Origin: Bacillus cereus group sp. RP43
Lineage (GTDB): Bacteria > Bacillota > Bacilli > Bacillales > Bacillaceae_G
Length of the DNA: 64,000 bases
Direction of reading: 5' to 3'
Assembly (NCBI RefSeq): GCF_040459645.1
Contig: NZ_JARVHQ010000001.1
Span: forward strand, 2,480,001-2,544,000
Shown: one piece after another, positions 8,971-17,474 of the stretch
How the letters are laid out: every line of letters begins with the position of its first letter
Position numbering within the stretch: the stretch's first letter is position 1
The notes under the pieces: model-generated
Told to the model about the DNA's origin: nothing
The model's database searches: none
What the model saw: the letters and a program-made list of their open reading frames with translations, nothing else
Position numbers and translations under genes: made by a program

Positions 8971-9159
8971 TTATTCGTAAGACTTTTTCTTGTTTATATA
9001 AAATGTAATAATAGCAGCAATAATGAAAATAGGTATTGCGTACGCTTGCCCAACGAATAATTTCCATCCTACATTATTATAGCCGTCAGATGCTGGAATG
9101 ATAATTGCGATGATACAAACAATAATATAAGCTAATAATGCTGGGAGTATATTTTTCAT
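8971..9159 (-). CDS. Small two-TM membrane protein
   Basis: A 62-residue protein with two hydrophobic segments (about residues 4-22 and 37-54) separated by a short hydrophilic loop (ASDGYNN), ending in KKKSYE. An excellent AAGGAGGTGA site just before the ATG supports a real gene. No family is recognised; many Bacillus genomes carry such proteins. Confidence 0.8.
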   Translation of the reverse strand: MKNILPALLAYIIVCIIAIIIPASDGYNNVGWKLFVGQAYAIPIFIIAAIITFYINKKKSYE

Positions 9160-9478
9160 AGTTGTTCACCTCCTTCTTATATTACATTTATATATTGTAC
9201 TATTGAATAGTGATAGGGGGATTAAGTATACTTGATTTTACGAAATCTTTACAAATTCACTAAAGGATGAGGGGTCTGCATGCTGTATGAAAGTGACTTT
9301 AGTACGGTGTGTTTATGTAATAATACATATGCTTAATTGACTGTTCTAAAAGAAATTAAACCAAATATAGAAGATAATGTAATTTAATCTTTCAAGATTA
9401 GTATATAGTATTCTGTAAAAAAATGTACTGGAAAATTGATATTTCATAAGAAATATAGAAGCGAGGTAAGAAATAACG
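9160..9478. other. Intergenic region with an interrupted short frame
   Basis: The region holds an ATG at 9280 preceded by GAGGGG that opens an 18-codon frame (MLYESDFSTV...), stopped by TAA at 9334-9336. The frame then stays open to 9387. This looks like a fragment of a degraded gene. Nothing else is supported here. Confidence 0.4.
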
Positions 9479-9928
9479 ATGAAAAGGTTATGCATAATTC
9501 CATGTGGAAAGAAGAAGATTTGGGATAAGTACCCAAATTTCGGTGAGGCAGAGGCAAAAGATGTATATATTAGTCCATTCGGAAAAGCATGTCAGGCGTA
9601 TGCAACTGAGTTTTTCGAGAATTGGGTTATATTATCAGCAAAGCATGGATTTTTAAGACCAAATGATATTGTAAAGGAAAACTATGATCTTGCATTTGAT
9701 TCAAAGAGTAATGAAATTATTAGCATAGAACAATTAAAACGACAGATGATTGATAAAGGCTTACTTCAGTTTGATGAAATAGTTTTACTTGCAGGGAAGA
9801 AGCATAAGAAAGTAGTGACGAAGCTATATCCAGAAGAAATCATTACATATCCATTAAAAGGGTGTAAAGGAATTGGGTATATGTTGCAGAGGTTGAATGA
9901 TGCTGTGGAAGCGCAGCAGGAAATATAG
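9479..9928 (+). CDS. DUF6884-type protein
   Basis: A 149-residue soluble protein. It has the features of the DUF6884 family: an N-terminal IIPCGKKKIW segment with a Cys-Gly-Lys-Lys turn, then PFGKACQAYA, then WVILSAKHGFLRP (residues 56-68), and a C-terminal helix containing GIGYMLQRLN. The ILSAKHG block is also seen in the YaaA and tRNA-guanine-transglycosylase-associated folds, so a nucleotide or nucleic-acid role is possible, but none is established. A GAGGTAAG site precedes the ATG. No operon partner is evident. Confidence 0.75.
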   Translation: MKRLCIIPCGKKKIWDKYPNFGEAEAKDVYISPFGKACQAYATEFFENWVILSAKHGFLRPNDIVKENYDLAFDSKSNEIISIEQLKRQMIDKGLLQFDEIVLLAGKKHKKVVTKLYPEEIITYPLKGCKGIGYMLQRLNDAVEAQQEI

Positions 9929-10011
9929 GTATGAATTAGTACTTGATTCAAATTACATCACATTTATACATTTAAAATAGACTATTAAACAAGCCTTTTT
10001 ACACTTTTAAA

Positions 10012-10020
10012 CATAGAATA
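10012..10020 (+). promoter_or_regulatory. Possible sporulation sigma (E/K) -10 element
   Basis: CATAGAATA fits the CATA-N3-TA pattern used by mother-cell sigma factors and lies 38 bases upstream of the Cys-rich small-protein start. No convincing -35 element was found, so this is weak. Confidence 0.25.
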
Positions 10021-10057
10021 TGATGAATTCTAATATGTATTAGGGGGAGTCATATTC

Positions 10058-10252
10058 ATGGGAAATAATTGTCGTTGTAGACATTTCCGAGATTGTAATA
10101 GATTTTGGGATGATTTAATGTTTGGAAGATGTAGACGCAGAGATTGTGATGATTGTCGTTGCAATCGTAAACGTCATTGTGATTGTGATGATTGCCGCAG
10201 CAATCGTAAACGTGACGATGATGATGATGATGATAAATGCCGTAAGTGGTAA
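10058..10252 (+). CDS. Small Cys/Asp/Arg-rich repeat protein
   Basis: A 64-residue hydrophilic protein with about nine cysteines. It contains a near-perfect internal duplication of a DCDDCR-x-NRKR unit (residues about 28-39 and 41-52), followed by seven aspartates and CRKW. A TTAGGGGGAG site precedes the ATG, and a terminator follows at once, so the gene looks real. The composition resembles small spore-coat or metal-binding proteins, but there is no family match I can name. The possible mother-cell promoter element upstream would suit a spore protein; this is inference. Confidence 0.65.
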   Translation: MGNNCRCRHFRDCNRFWDDLMFGRCRRRDCDDCRCNRKRHCDCDDCRSNRKRDDDDDDDKCRKW

Positions 10253-10261
10253 TTTTCTTTG

Positions 10262-10293
10262 AAAGAGTACTTTGAAGTAAAGTACTCTTTTTT
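10262..10293. terminator. Bidirectional terminator
   Basis: AAAGAGTACTTT and AAAGTACTCTTT pair around GAAGT, with T-tracts on both strands, between convergent genes. Confidence 0.92.
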
Positions 10294-10305
10294 TGTATGA
10301 ACCTT

Positions 10306-10758
10306 TTAAATTCCTTTTTGAACAGATTTCTTTTCAATTTCCCATGAATCTTGCTTTTTAACTTTTAAAGCTACATTTGTACCATTAGATTCTGTATAAA
10401 AGATATATCCGTGGTTTGATTTAACGTAAGTTGAAGGTTCACCTATGCAATCTTGAGAACAAGATGTGTTAATAATTTCGATTAATGATAGTTCGCTCGG
10501 ATCAGTCTTGCTTGCATCTATTAGAATATCAAGGTTCGTTTTACGAAAACCTTGTAAGTTTACATCGAAATTCTTTTCTATTTCTCCAGTAACGTTAATA
10601 TTCATTACTTCAACTGAATTTTTCTTTTCTTGAAGAAATCCGTTTTCATAAAGTAATTTTGTATATCCAAGCCATGCGATTAAAACTAGCATGAAAAACA
10701 TACCAGACATTTTTAGTGTTCGAAGCCGTTTACTAACAATTGTTTCTGAGTATTTCAT
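10306..10758 (-). CDS. Membrane-anchored hypothetical protein
   Basis: A 150-residue protein with a basic N-terminus (KRLRTLK), one hydrophobic segment at about residues 17-33 and an extracytoplasmic domain that includes a CSQDC pair near residues 99-103. The pair could form a disulfide. No family is recognised. A GGAGG ten bases before the ATG supports expression. The topology suggests N-in, C-out. Confidence 0.75.
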   Translation of the reverse strand: MKYSETIVSKRLRTLKMSGMFFMLVLIAWLGYTKLLYENGFLQEKKNSVEVMNINVTGEIEKNFDVNLQGFRKTNLDILIDASKTDPSELSLIEIINTSCSQDCIGEPSTYVKSNHGYIFYTESNGTNVALKVKKQDSWEIEKKSVQKGI

Positions 10759-10845
10759 TCAGTCTAATCCTCCAATGTTTTTAATTTAAAGTATGCCTGT
10801 ATACATACATTTAGAAGAGGATGAAAGGTAACGAGTTCTTGATTC

Positions 10846-10883
10846 AAAAAAGAAAACATCAAAAATTAGATGCTTTCTTTTTG
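10846..10883 (-). terminator. Terminator of the downstream minus-strand gene
   Basis: AGAAAACATC and GATGCTTTCT pair with T-rich flanks, just past the end of the 118-residue hypothetical gene. Confidence 0.75.
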
Positions 10884-10894
10884 AATGATTATTG

Positions 10895-11251
10895 TTATCT
10901 GTTAGTTACTTGTTTCATAAGAGGTCTTATTTCTTTAACAGGTGGTTTTTTATCATAGGCATCAACGTAAGAAAAGTAGTAATTTAAGTTTCTGAGAAGT
11001 CCTTTTCCTATTTTAGCGCTTAAGAAGGGGAATACTTGTCCAGTATAATCATCGAGAGATTTACAGTAGTATTTTTCATCTAAATATATACTGTACTTAC
11101 ATGTTAGTTCTACTAATGAGTTACCTTCATCATCAAATACTTCCTTAGAATCAATAATGTCTATTAATGCGAATTTTTCATTCAGATAAACTTTCTTCTT
11201 TTTCTCGTGTTTATTTGTGAGGATAAATACGAGACCAATGGCGTTAATCAA
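10895..11251 (-). CDS. Hypothetical protein (118 aa)
   Basis: A soluble protein with a short hydrophobic N-terminus (INAIGLVFILT), then a basic stretch (KHEKKKK), a beta-rich middle (VELTCKYSIYLDEKYYC) and a C-terminal part ending PLMKQVTNR. It starts directly after AGGAGGAAAT. I do not recognise the family. It is probably monocistronic, with its own terminator. Confidence 0.7.
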   Translation of the reverse strand: MINAIGLVFILTNKHEKKKKVYLNEKFALIDIIDSKEVFDDEGNSLVELTCKYSIYLDEKYYCKSLDDYTGQVFPFLSAKIGKGLLRNLNYYFSYVDAYDKKPPVKEIRPLMKQVTNR

Positions 11252-11342
11252 ACTATTTCCTCCTATAAAAAACGGATATTAATAAAATATATCGATATAA
11301 GCTAAATGTAAAGAGGAGAGGCGTAAAATGTGAACTAGATTT

Positions 11343-11388
11343 CAATAATAATAAGCCGATTTGAAGACAAATCGGCCTATTATTATTG
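11343..11388. terminator. Very strong bidirectional hairpin
   Basis: AATAATAATAAGCCGATTT pairs with AAATCGGCCTATTATTATT around GAAGAC; the stem overlaps the stop codon of the minus-strand gene that follows. Confidence 0.88.
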
Positions 11389-12006
11389 AAATACTTGCGG
11401 AAATTGTTTTACGATTGCATCTGTTATAGTATCAGCCATTTCTAATGCTTCTTTTTCAATTTTATCGTATAGTTTTACACTGGCATCATAATCTTTATTT
11501 AGGAAGGCGAGTGCTTCCGCTTTCGTTAACGCTAAATGCTCATAAAACATTTTTCTAAATTCTTCTTTTTCTATATATGGGTTGATACTGGTTAGAAACT
11601 CAACAATTTCATCACCATTAGCGTACCACTTCTTTTCTATAGCGGCTGCTGCGTTTTGATCGCCAGCTTTTGCGGCTTTAACAAGATCAGCTGCAATTAC
11701 TAAGTGGTCTTTAATTAATGCACTATATTTTTTTACTGCATTTTCTCCATAGAATGGTTCAAGTGAAAGCCCCATATGTGTTGCATTTTGTAGAAGACGC
11801 CCAACAGTAACGTTTACGTCTGGCAAGTTAAAGATGATGCCTATAATGGCTAATCGCGTCCAAGTGACGTGTTGTTCCCATAAAGAACGCATATATCCTT
11901 TTAAAAAGTTTTCGTTTTTACTAACTCGGTAATTTCGTACAAATGAATCGAAGTTTCCATTAGTGATATGATAAGGGGAGTAATACGATTGCCAATAAGT
12001 ATACAT
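11383..12006 (-). CDS. Hypothetical Bacillus helical protein (207 aa)
   Basis: An alpha-helical protein without a signal peptide. The segments WEQHVTWTRLAIIGIIFN (residues 43-60) and HLALTKAEALAFLNKDYD (about 158-175) resemble two antiparallel repeats with histidines, like a ferritin- or DinB-like bundle. I recognise the pattern from Bacillus hypothetical proteins but know of no function. AAAGGAG precedes the ATG. The next gene upstream on this strand lies beyond a long gap, so it is probably transcribed alone. Confidence 0.75.
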   Translation of the reverse strand: MYTYWQSYYSPYHITNGNFDSFVRNYRVSKNENFLKGYMRSLWEQHVTWTRLAIIGIIFNLPDVNVTVGRLLQNATHMGLSLEPFYGENAVKKYSALIKDHLVIAADLVKAAKAGDQNAAAAIEKKWYANGDEIVEFLTSINPYIEKEEFRKMFYEHLALTKAEALAFLNKDYDASVKLYDKIEKEALEMADTITDAIVKQFPQVFQ

Positions 12007-12169
12007 AAATAGTTACACTCCTTTGAACATGTATATCTCACAATATGATAAACGTTATTTTTAAGTTACGTGTCCAAGAGTTTTTTTGAGAGTTGGAAAA
12101 GGAGAAAGTTGAAGGGGAATAAAAAACACATTTATGATATATACGAATCAAAAGAATTTTAAAATAATA

Positions 12170-12199
12170 GAGGTCCTGCAAGGGAAATTGCAGGACCTC
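12170..12199. repeat. 12-bp perfect hairpin (GAGGTCCTGCAA)
   Basis: The left arm is 12170-12181, the loop GGGAAA, and the right arm 12188-12199. On the minus strand it is followed by TATTATTTT, so it could be a minus-strand terminator, but no gene precedes it closely. Confidence 0.7.
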
Positions 12200-12305
12200 A
12201 AAAGGGTATTGCCGAGATGTCGGACTCGACTACGTAATATTAGCATAAAATTTTTAAAAAATAACCTGGTAAATGTGTCCAAATAAAAAGGAGACTATTT
12301 AATAA

Positions 12306-12345
12306 AGTTAAAGGGATCTGCTTCCCGCAGCAGATCCCTTTAACT
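12306..12345. repeat. 17-bp perfect hairpin
   Basis: The left arm AGTTAAAGGGATCTGCT (12306-12322) and its exact complement (12329-12345) are separated by TCCCGC. There is no good T-tract on either strand (the minus strand continues TTATTAAATAG). This may be a small-RNA structural element or a terminator. Confidence 0.7.
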
Positions 12346-12561
12346 AGATAATGTTGATGAGCAAAAACTCATCTAGAGTACCTTCATAGTAACAAATGAA
12401 ATTCACTTTGTGTATTGAGAAAAAATGAATTGCTTGTATGAATGTAGCGGATTTATATTTTGCTTTTTGGAATTATAATCATTTGTGGAGAGCGGAATAG
12501 GGTTCTAAAATGGAGAAAAGACTTTTCAGCCAGCCTACGATACATTGCAATATGTAAGTAT

Positions 12562-12590
12562 AAAAAAGACCTGCTAATTTAAGCAGGTCA
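12562..12590 (-). terminator. Terminator of the 53-codon minus-strand gene
   Basis: GACCTGCT and AGCAGGTC pair around AATTTA; read on the minus strand the stem is followed by TTTTTT. It lies about 115 bases downstream of the small gene at 12704-12865. Confidence 0.85.
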
Positions 12591-12703
12591 ACATAAGGGG
12601 TTTATCTAACAGATTATTATATATGGTAACAACTGTATTGGAGTAAGTCTATAAGTTATATGTTGAGAAAATTTGATTGAATGATATATATTTGGCACAT
12701 GTA

Positions 12704-12865
12704 TTAACGTTTAAAAAGTTGGGAAAGGAAATTCATAAGCTTGCTATAAGAAAATAAGGGCTGATACTTATAAAATGATTCATATTTCCACGCATCATTA
12801 TTAGAGAATTGGAGTTGTTTATTTGACTCTTTAGGCTTGATGGAACTATTGTAACTACGTTTCAT
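12704..12865 (-). CDS. Unlisted 53-aa basic small protein
   Basis: A 53-codon frame begins MKRSYNSSIKPKES and ends LSQLFKR. Its ATG lies seven bases after a perfect GAGGAGG on the minus strand, and a strong intrinsic terminator follows downstream, so it has all the signs of a real gene. The protein is basic, rich in Ser, Asn and Lys, and aromatic in the middle (DAWKYESFYKYQP). It has no membrane segment and no family I recognise. Its upstream neighbour, an APC permease gene on the same strand, ends at 12934, about 70 bases before, so read-through is possible. Confidence 0.65.
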   Translation of the reverse strand: MKRSYNSSIKPKESNKQLQFSNNDAWKYESFYKYQPLFSYSKLMNFLSQLFKR

Positions 12866-12933
12866 AATGTAACCTCCTCAAATTCACATGTATACGATTA
12901 GTAGTATTCTAGGAAGGCGAATAAAATGAATAT

Positions 12934-14196
12934 TTATATTGAAATTCTATCTTCATGTGTACTAGATTTGTGTTTTATATGTTGTAAAACGTAGAAAGCA
13001 ACTAAAACACTGATACTAATTAATATCCAAAATGAAGAGAAACTTAGAATAATGAAAAAGCATGCTATTAAGCTTAAAGAGAGTACTTTGTTAAAAAGTC
13101 CAGGTAATAATTTGTATGCAGCGAAAATGCCACAAATAGCATTACAAATGAAAAATGCATTTGCGATTGCTACAATTTGTTCAATTGTAATGAACTTGTT
13201 GTAAACACAGATAAATACAGTTGTATGTACCGTGATTAATAACAATAAAGAAAACACTGGGACATTCGCTTTTGTTCGATAGGAAAGTATAGATAAATTG
13301 TTTATTTGTTTTGTTTCAGAAGAAATAAGCCGAGTAACACCTCCAACAACTAATAAATATGTGCTCATGCAAAGAACAGTAGTTATAAAAGCTATAAGAG
13401 GAACTGTAAATCCTCCAAATATAGTTGATAAAATAGATATAATTTGTAAGTTTTCTCTGTATGAATTAGGTAGTTCAATCCACTGAGTTGCCGCGGCTAC
13501 GAATAGACAAACAATTGTTACGGTTAGTGTGCTAATTACAATCGCTTGTGGAATAGTTTTCTTCCTGTCTTTTACCTCCATACTGTAGTTTCCGATAATC
13601 TCCCAGCCTACTAAAGCCCAAAAAAGTAGTAAAATACTATATCCGAAGTCCCCGAAAGAGAAAGCCGTTTGGAAATAGTTCTCTGACCTAAAATACGGAA
13701 TAGAACTAATACTGCCACTTAATAAAAGTACAGTTGCAGATGTTGAAAAAATAAATGATATTTTTCCGATAGACGATATATCAAGTAATAATATAAATAC
13801 GCATATTCCCATTAATATAATGCCGATAACTTCAAGGGGAATGTCCGAATTTGGTAGTACTAAAGAAATGTATTGACTAGCTGTCATTAATACTGCAGTT
13901 GGACCTAAACAACCGGCAACAATAAAGAAGATAGAAGTTAATTGCTTTATAGAAGTACCAAATGCTTGATTCACTGCGTTAGAAACTCCAGATTCACTTG
14001 GAAAGTGAACACTAAGTTTACCGAATAGCGAAGCAAATAAAAATCCAATTCCCATAATAAGCAGCCAAGCGATAATGGCATAATCTCCTGTTGTTTTATA
14101 AATAAGTGGTGGTAGTAATATAATCCCTGATCCTAAAATTGGTCCGATAATTAAACCGCTAAGTAGTATAGGACCTAATTTTTTCTTGTTCATCAT
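12934..14196 (-). CDS. APC-superfamily amino acid permease
   Basis: A 420-residue permease of the amino acid-polyamine-organocation superfamily with about twelve membrane segments. The N-terminal SGLIIGPILGSGIILLPP stretch is the unwound helix 1 substrate region of the family (compare YjeH-type exporters or importers). The translation start is set at ATG 14196, downstream of AAAGGAG; the in-frame ATG at 14208 sits on that site. It is divergent from a LysR gene 136 bases away, which is therefore its likely regulator. The substrate and transport direction cannot be read from the sequence. Confidence 0.88.
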   Translation of the reverse strand: MMNKKKLGPILLSGLIIGPILGSGIILLPPLIYKTTGDYAIIAWLLIMGIGFLFASLFGKLSVHFPSESGVSNAVNQAFGTSIKQLTSIFFIVAGCLGPTAVLMTASQYISLVLPNSDIPLEVIGIILMGICVFILLLDISSIGKISFIFSTSATVLLLSGSISSIPYFRSENYFQTAFSFGDFGYSILLLFWALVGWEIIGNYSMEVKDRKKTIPQAIVISTLTVTIVCLFVAAATQWIELPNSYRENLQIISILSTIFGGFTVPLIAFITTVLCMSTYLLVVGGVTRLISSETKQINNLSILSYRTKANVPVFSLLLLITVHTTVFICVYNKFITIEQIVAIANAFFICNAICGIFAAYKLLPGLFNKVLSLSLIACFFIILSFSSFWILISISVLVAFYVLQHIKHKSSTHEDRISI

Positions 14197-14331
14197 ATGT
14201 AATTGCATCTCCTTTAGAAAATTCGAATAATTAAGTCTGTTTTATTGTAAATCGTAGCTACCTATCAGTAAAATAGATATATATGAAGTTAATGATCGGA
14301 AATTATGATGTTAGGAAAAAGGAGGTTTTTT

Positions 14332-15228
14332 ATGGAGATTCGTCATTTAAAAACGTTTAAAACAATTGTTGAACTTGGAGGATATACAAGAGCTGCCGAT
14401 TATTTAGGGTATGCGCAATCTACAATAACAGGGCATATTCAAGCAATTGAACAAGAAATGGGACAGCCTTTATTTAATCGATTGGGGAAAAAGATGGTGT
14501 TAACAGATGTGGGGAAACATTTAATACCATATGCTAATGAAATGATAGATTTATTTGAGAAAGCGAAACAAGTTCCGAGCGCTGAAAATGAAATTAGAGG
14601 AAAAATAATTATTGGTGCACCTGAGTCATTAACAATTTATCGTTTACCATCTATTCTTCATGAATATAAAAAGAAATTTCCAAATGTACAAATTACTTTA
14701 AAGCCTTCAACGTGCCTTGAGTTACGGAATGATTTAAGGAATGGACATGTAGATTTAGCTTTTCTTTTAGATACAGAACGGCATGAGGAAGATTTGAAAA
14801 TTGAGCAACTGGTAATAGAACAACTGGCATTTGTTTTTCCGAAAGATTATATTGTCACAGAAACGGATTCGAATACTGTACAGTTTACGAAAGAAGAAAC
14901 GTTTTTATATACAGAACACGGGTGTAGTTATCGAACGTATTTTGAACACTATTTACAAAAACAAGGCATTAAACACGAGAGTACATTTGAGTTTTGGAGT
15001 ATTGAGGCAATTAAGCAATGCGTCATGTGTGGTTTAGGTATTTCTTTATTACCAGTTATTACAGTAGCGCAGGAATGCCATGATAAAAAATTACAAGCTG
15101 TTGTTACAGATGAATCGCAATTTGCAACACAAATCGCATATCACAAAAACAAGTGGATTTCCCCAGCATTAAAGGAATTGTTAACAATTGTACAAGATCA
15201 TGCAAAAGGATGGCGAGAATCAGTTTGA
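14332..15228 (+). CDS. LysR-family transcriptional regulator
   Basis: A 298-residue LysR-type regulator. The N-terminal winged helix-turn-helix is at residues 1-60 (MEIRHLKTFKTI, then the recognition helix in YAQSTITGHIQAIE), followed by the periplasmic-binding-protein-like effector domain from about residue 90 (GKIIIGAPESLTIYRLP). The ATG at 14332 follows AAAAAGGAGG; an earlier in-frame ATG at 14305 has no binding site. Divergent transcription from the permease gene is the classic LysR arrangement, so it probably controls that gene and itself. The inducer is unknown. Confidence 0.93.
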   Translation: MEIRHLKTFKTIVELGGYTRAADYLGYAQSTITGHIQAIEQEMGQPLFNRLGKKMVLTDVGKHLIPYANEMIDLFEKAKQVPSAENEIRGKIIIGAPESLTIYRLPSILHEYKKKFPNVQITLKPSTCLELRNDLRNGHVDLAFLLDTERHEEDLKIEQLVIEQLAFVFPKDYIVTETDSNTVQFTKEETFLYTEHGCSYRTYFEHYLQKQGIKHESTFEFWSIEAIKQCVMCGLGISLLPVITVAQECHDKKLQAVVTDESQFATQIAYHKNKWISPALKELLTIVQDHAKGWRESV

Positions 15229-15329
15229 TACGTGATGATATATAACTCTTTCATTCAGCACTTTCATGACGCATAAGTGATGATATAATAGGAATAGATG
15301 AAAGATATAGAAAAGCAGGTGACTCTTTT

Positions 15330-17447
15330 TTGTTTACAAAAGCACAAGAACTTTTAGCGTCTTATTTCGGTTATTCGTCATTCCGAAGAGGACAAGATGA
15401 AACAATTAAAAATGTATTAGATGGGAAAGATACAGTTTGTATTATGCCTACGGGCGGTGGTAAGTCAATTTGTTATCAAATTCCCGCATTAGTATTCGAA
15501 GGAACGACATTAGTTATCTCACCTTTGATTTCACTTATGAAAGATCAAGTAGATACATTAATACAAAACGGTATTTCCGCTACATATATTAATAGTTCTA
15601 TTTCTATTACAGAAGCGAATCAACGAATTCAATTGGCGAAACAAGGGCATTACAAGTTGCTTTACGTGGCGCCTGAGCGTCTTGATTCTATGGAGTTTGT
15701 TGATCAACTTATCGATATGAAAATCCCGATGATAGCAATTGATGAGGCGCACTGTATTTCGCAGTGGGGTCATGATTTCCGTCCTAGTTATTTACATATA
15801 CATCGCATATTAGATTATCTTCCAGAAAAACCGCTCGTTTTAGCATTAACAGCAACAGCAACACCACAAGTACGTGATGATATTTGCACTACGCTTGAAA
15901 TTAATCAAGAAAATACAATTATGACAACGTTCGAGCGCGAGAACTTATCGTTTTCAGTAATTAAAGGACAGGATCGTAATGCGTATTTAGCGGATTATAT
16001 TCGTCAAAATCAGAAGGAATCTGGGATTATTTATGCAGCTACAAGAAAAGTAGTCGATCAGTTATATGAAGATTTAGGGAAAGCAGGAGTTTCGGTATCG
16101 AAATATCATGCTGGTATGAGTGATCATGATCGAAATGAACAGCAAGAACTCTTTTTAAGAGATGAAATCAGCGTTATGGTAGCGACATCAGCGTTTGGAA
16201 TGGGGATTGATAAATCGAATATTCGTTACGTTATTCATTATCAACTTCCAAAAAATATGGAAAGTTACTATCAAGAAGCAGGACGTGCTGGTCGTGACGG
16301 ATTAGATAGTGAATGTATTTTGTTATATTCTTCTCAAGATGTGCAAGTACAACGCTTTTTAATCGATCAATCAACTGGAGAATCACGTTTTTCAAACGAA
16401 CTTGAAAAACTCCAAAATATGACCGATTACTGTCATACAGAACAATGTTTACAATCATTTATTTTGCAATACTTCGGAGAAGAGCCGAAGGAAGATTGTG
16501 GCCGCTGCGGTAATTGTACGGACGACCGTGAAAGTATCGATGTGACGAGGGAATCACAAATGGTACTATCTTGTATGATTAGGACGAACCAACGATTCGG
16601 AAAGCAAATGATTGCACAAGTATTAACTGGATCTAAAAATAAGAAAGTCATTGAATTTAATTTTCATACTTTGCCAACGTACGGTCTTTTGTCAAACCGT
16701 AGTGTAAAAGAAGTTAGTGAGTTTATTGAGTTTTTAATTTCAGATGAGTTAATTGCAGTTGAACATGGTACGTATCCGACATTAAAAGTAACGGAAAAAG
16801 GAAAAGAAGTATTACTTGGTAAAGAGAACGTTTTACGCAAAGAACGAGTAGAAACGAGACAAATTGTTCAAGACCATCCTTTATTTGAAGTACTTCGTGA
16901 AGTGCGTAAAGAAATTGCGCAAGGAGAAGGTGTACCACCATTCGTTATTTTCTCTGACCAAACGTTAAAAGATATGTGTGCGAAAATGCCACAAAGTGAT
17001 TCCGAACTCCTAACTGTAAAAGGAATCGGAGAACATAAGCTTGTGAAGTACGGGTCTCACTTCTTACAAGCAGTTCAGCACTTTATTGAAGATAATCCAA
17101 ACTATGCTGAATCAATTAAGACTGAAGTTGTTTCAGAGCGTAAAAAATCAGGAAAAGCGTCAGCGAATTCTCATATAGAAACATATGAAATGTATAAACA
17201 AGGCATTGATTTAAATGAGATTGCGAAAGATAGAGGTCTATCAAGACAAACGATTGAAAACCACTTAATCCGCTCTTTTGAAGATGGTATGGAAGTAGAG
17301 TGGCAAAGCTTTGTTCCAACAGAGTATGAAGCTCTTATTGAAACTGCCGTACAAAATGCAGAAGGTGGTTTGAAATCTATTAAAGAACAGCTTCCAGGTG
17401 AAGTGAGTTACTTTATGATTCGTGCATATTTACAAATTAGAAAGTAG
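15330..17447 (+). CDS. recQ: ATP-dependent DNA helicase RecQ
   Basis: A 3'-5' superfamily 2 DNA helicase for recombination and fork repair. Residues 39-50 hold the Walker A region (MPTGGGKSICYQ) and 138-141 the DEAH box followed by CISQWGHDF. The zinc-binding cysteines cluster at about 368-398 (ending CGRCGNC), followed by a winged helix. An HRDC domain spans about 515-590 and a C-terminal helix-turn-helix (EIAKDRGLSRQTIENH) follows. The 705-residue length equals a full RecQ with all accessory domains. It begins at TTG, preceded by AGGTGA. The small gene at 17475 follows after 27 bases and is probably co-transcribed. Confidence 0.96.
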   Translation: MFTKAQELLASYFGYSSFRRGQDETIKNVLDGKDTVCIMPTGGGKSICYQIPALVFEGTTLVISPLISLMKDQVDTLIQNGISATYINSSISITEANQRIQLAKQGHYKLLYVAPERLDSMEFVDQLIDMKIPMIAIDEAHCISQWGHDFRPSYLHIHRILDYLPEKPLVLALTATATPQVRDDICTTLEINQENTIMTTFERENLSFSVIKGQDRNAYLADYIRQNQKESGIIYAATRKVVDQLYEDLGKAGVSVSKYHAGMSDHDRNEQQELFLRDEISVMVATSAFGMGIDKSNIRYVIHYQLPKNMESYYQEAGRAGRDGLDSECILLYSSQDVQVQRFLIDQSTGESRFSNELEKLQNMTDYCHTEQCLQSFILQYFGEEPKEDCGRCGNCTDDRESIDVTRESQMVLSCMIRTNQRFGKQMIAQVLTGSKNKKVIEFNFHTLPTYGLLSNRSVKEVSEFIEFLISDELIAVEHGTYPTLKVTEKGKEVLLGKENVLRKERVETRQIVQDHPLFEVLREVRKEIAQGEGVPPFVIFSDQTLKDMCAKMPQSDSELLTVKGIGEHKLVKYGSHFLQAVQHFIEDNPNYAESIKTEVVSERKKSGKASANSHIETYEMYKQGIDLNEIAKDRGLSRQTIENHLIRSFEDGMEVEWQSFVPTEYEALIETAVQNAEGGLKSIKEQLPGEVSYFMIRAYLQIRK

Positions 17448-17474
17448 AGAGCAATAAAAAGGGGATAGGGACAT

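Larger units (their letters stand above)
12007..12561. other. Gene-poor region with strong hairpins
   Basis: No ORF over about 35 codons with a binding site is seen. The stretch contains two perfect hairpins (12170-12199 and 12306-12345), described separately, and a small CCGAGATGTCGG palindrome near 12214. A 10-codon minus-strand frame (MSFCSSTLSS) begins just before the second hairpin but is too short to call. Confidence 0.5.

Noticed and set aside
12100..12240. Minus-strand 32-codon frame across the first hairpin (MLILRSRVRH...)
   Set aside because: It has no ribosome site and reads straight through a perfect stem; probably chance.
12346..12380. Ten-codon minus-strand peptide frame MSFCSSTLSS before the second hairpin
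   Set aside because: It is too short to judge, with only a weak AAGG at a plausible distance.
12170..12590. CRISPR-like array from repeated hairpins
   Set aside because: The three hairpins differ in sequence and spacing, there are no regular repeats or spacers, and no cas genes lie in the window.
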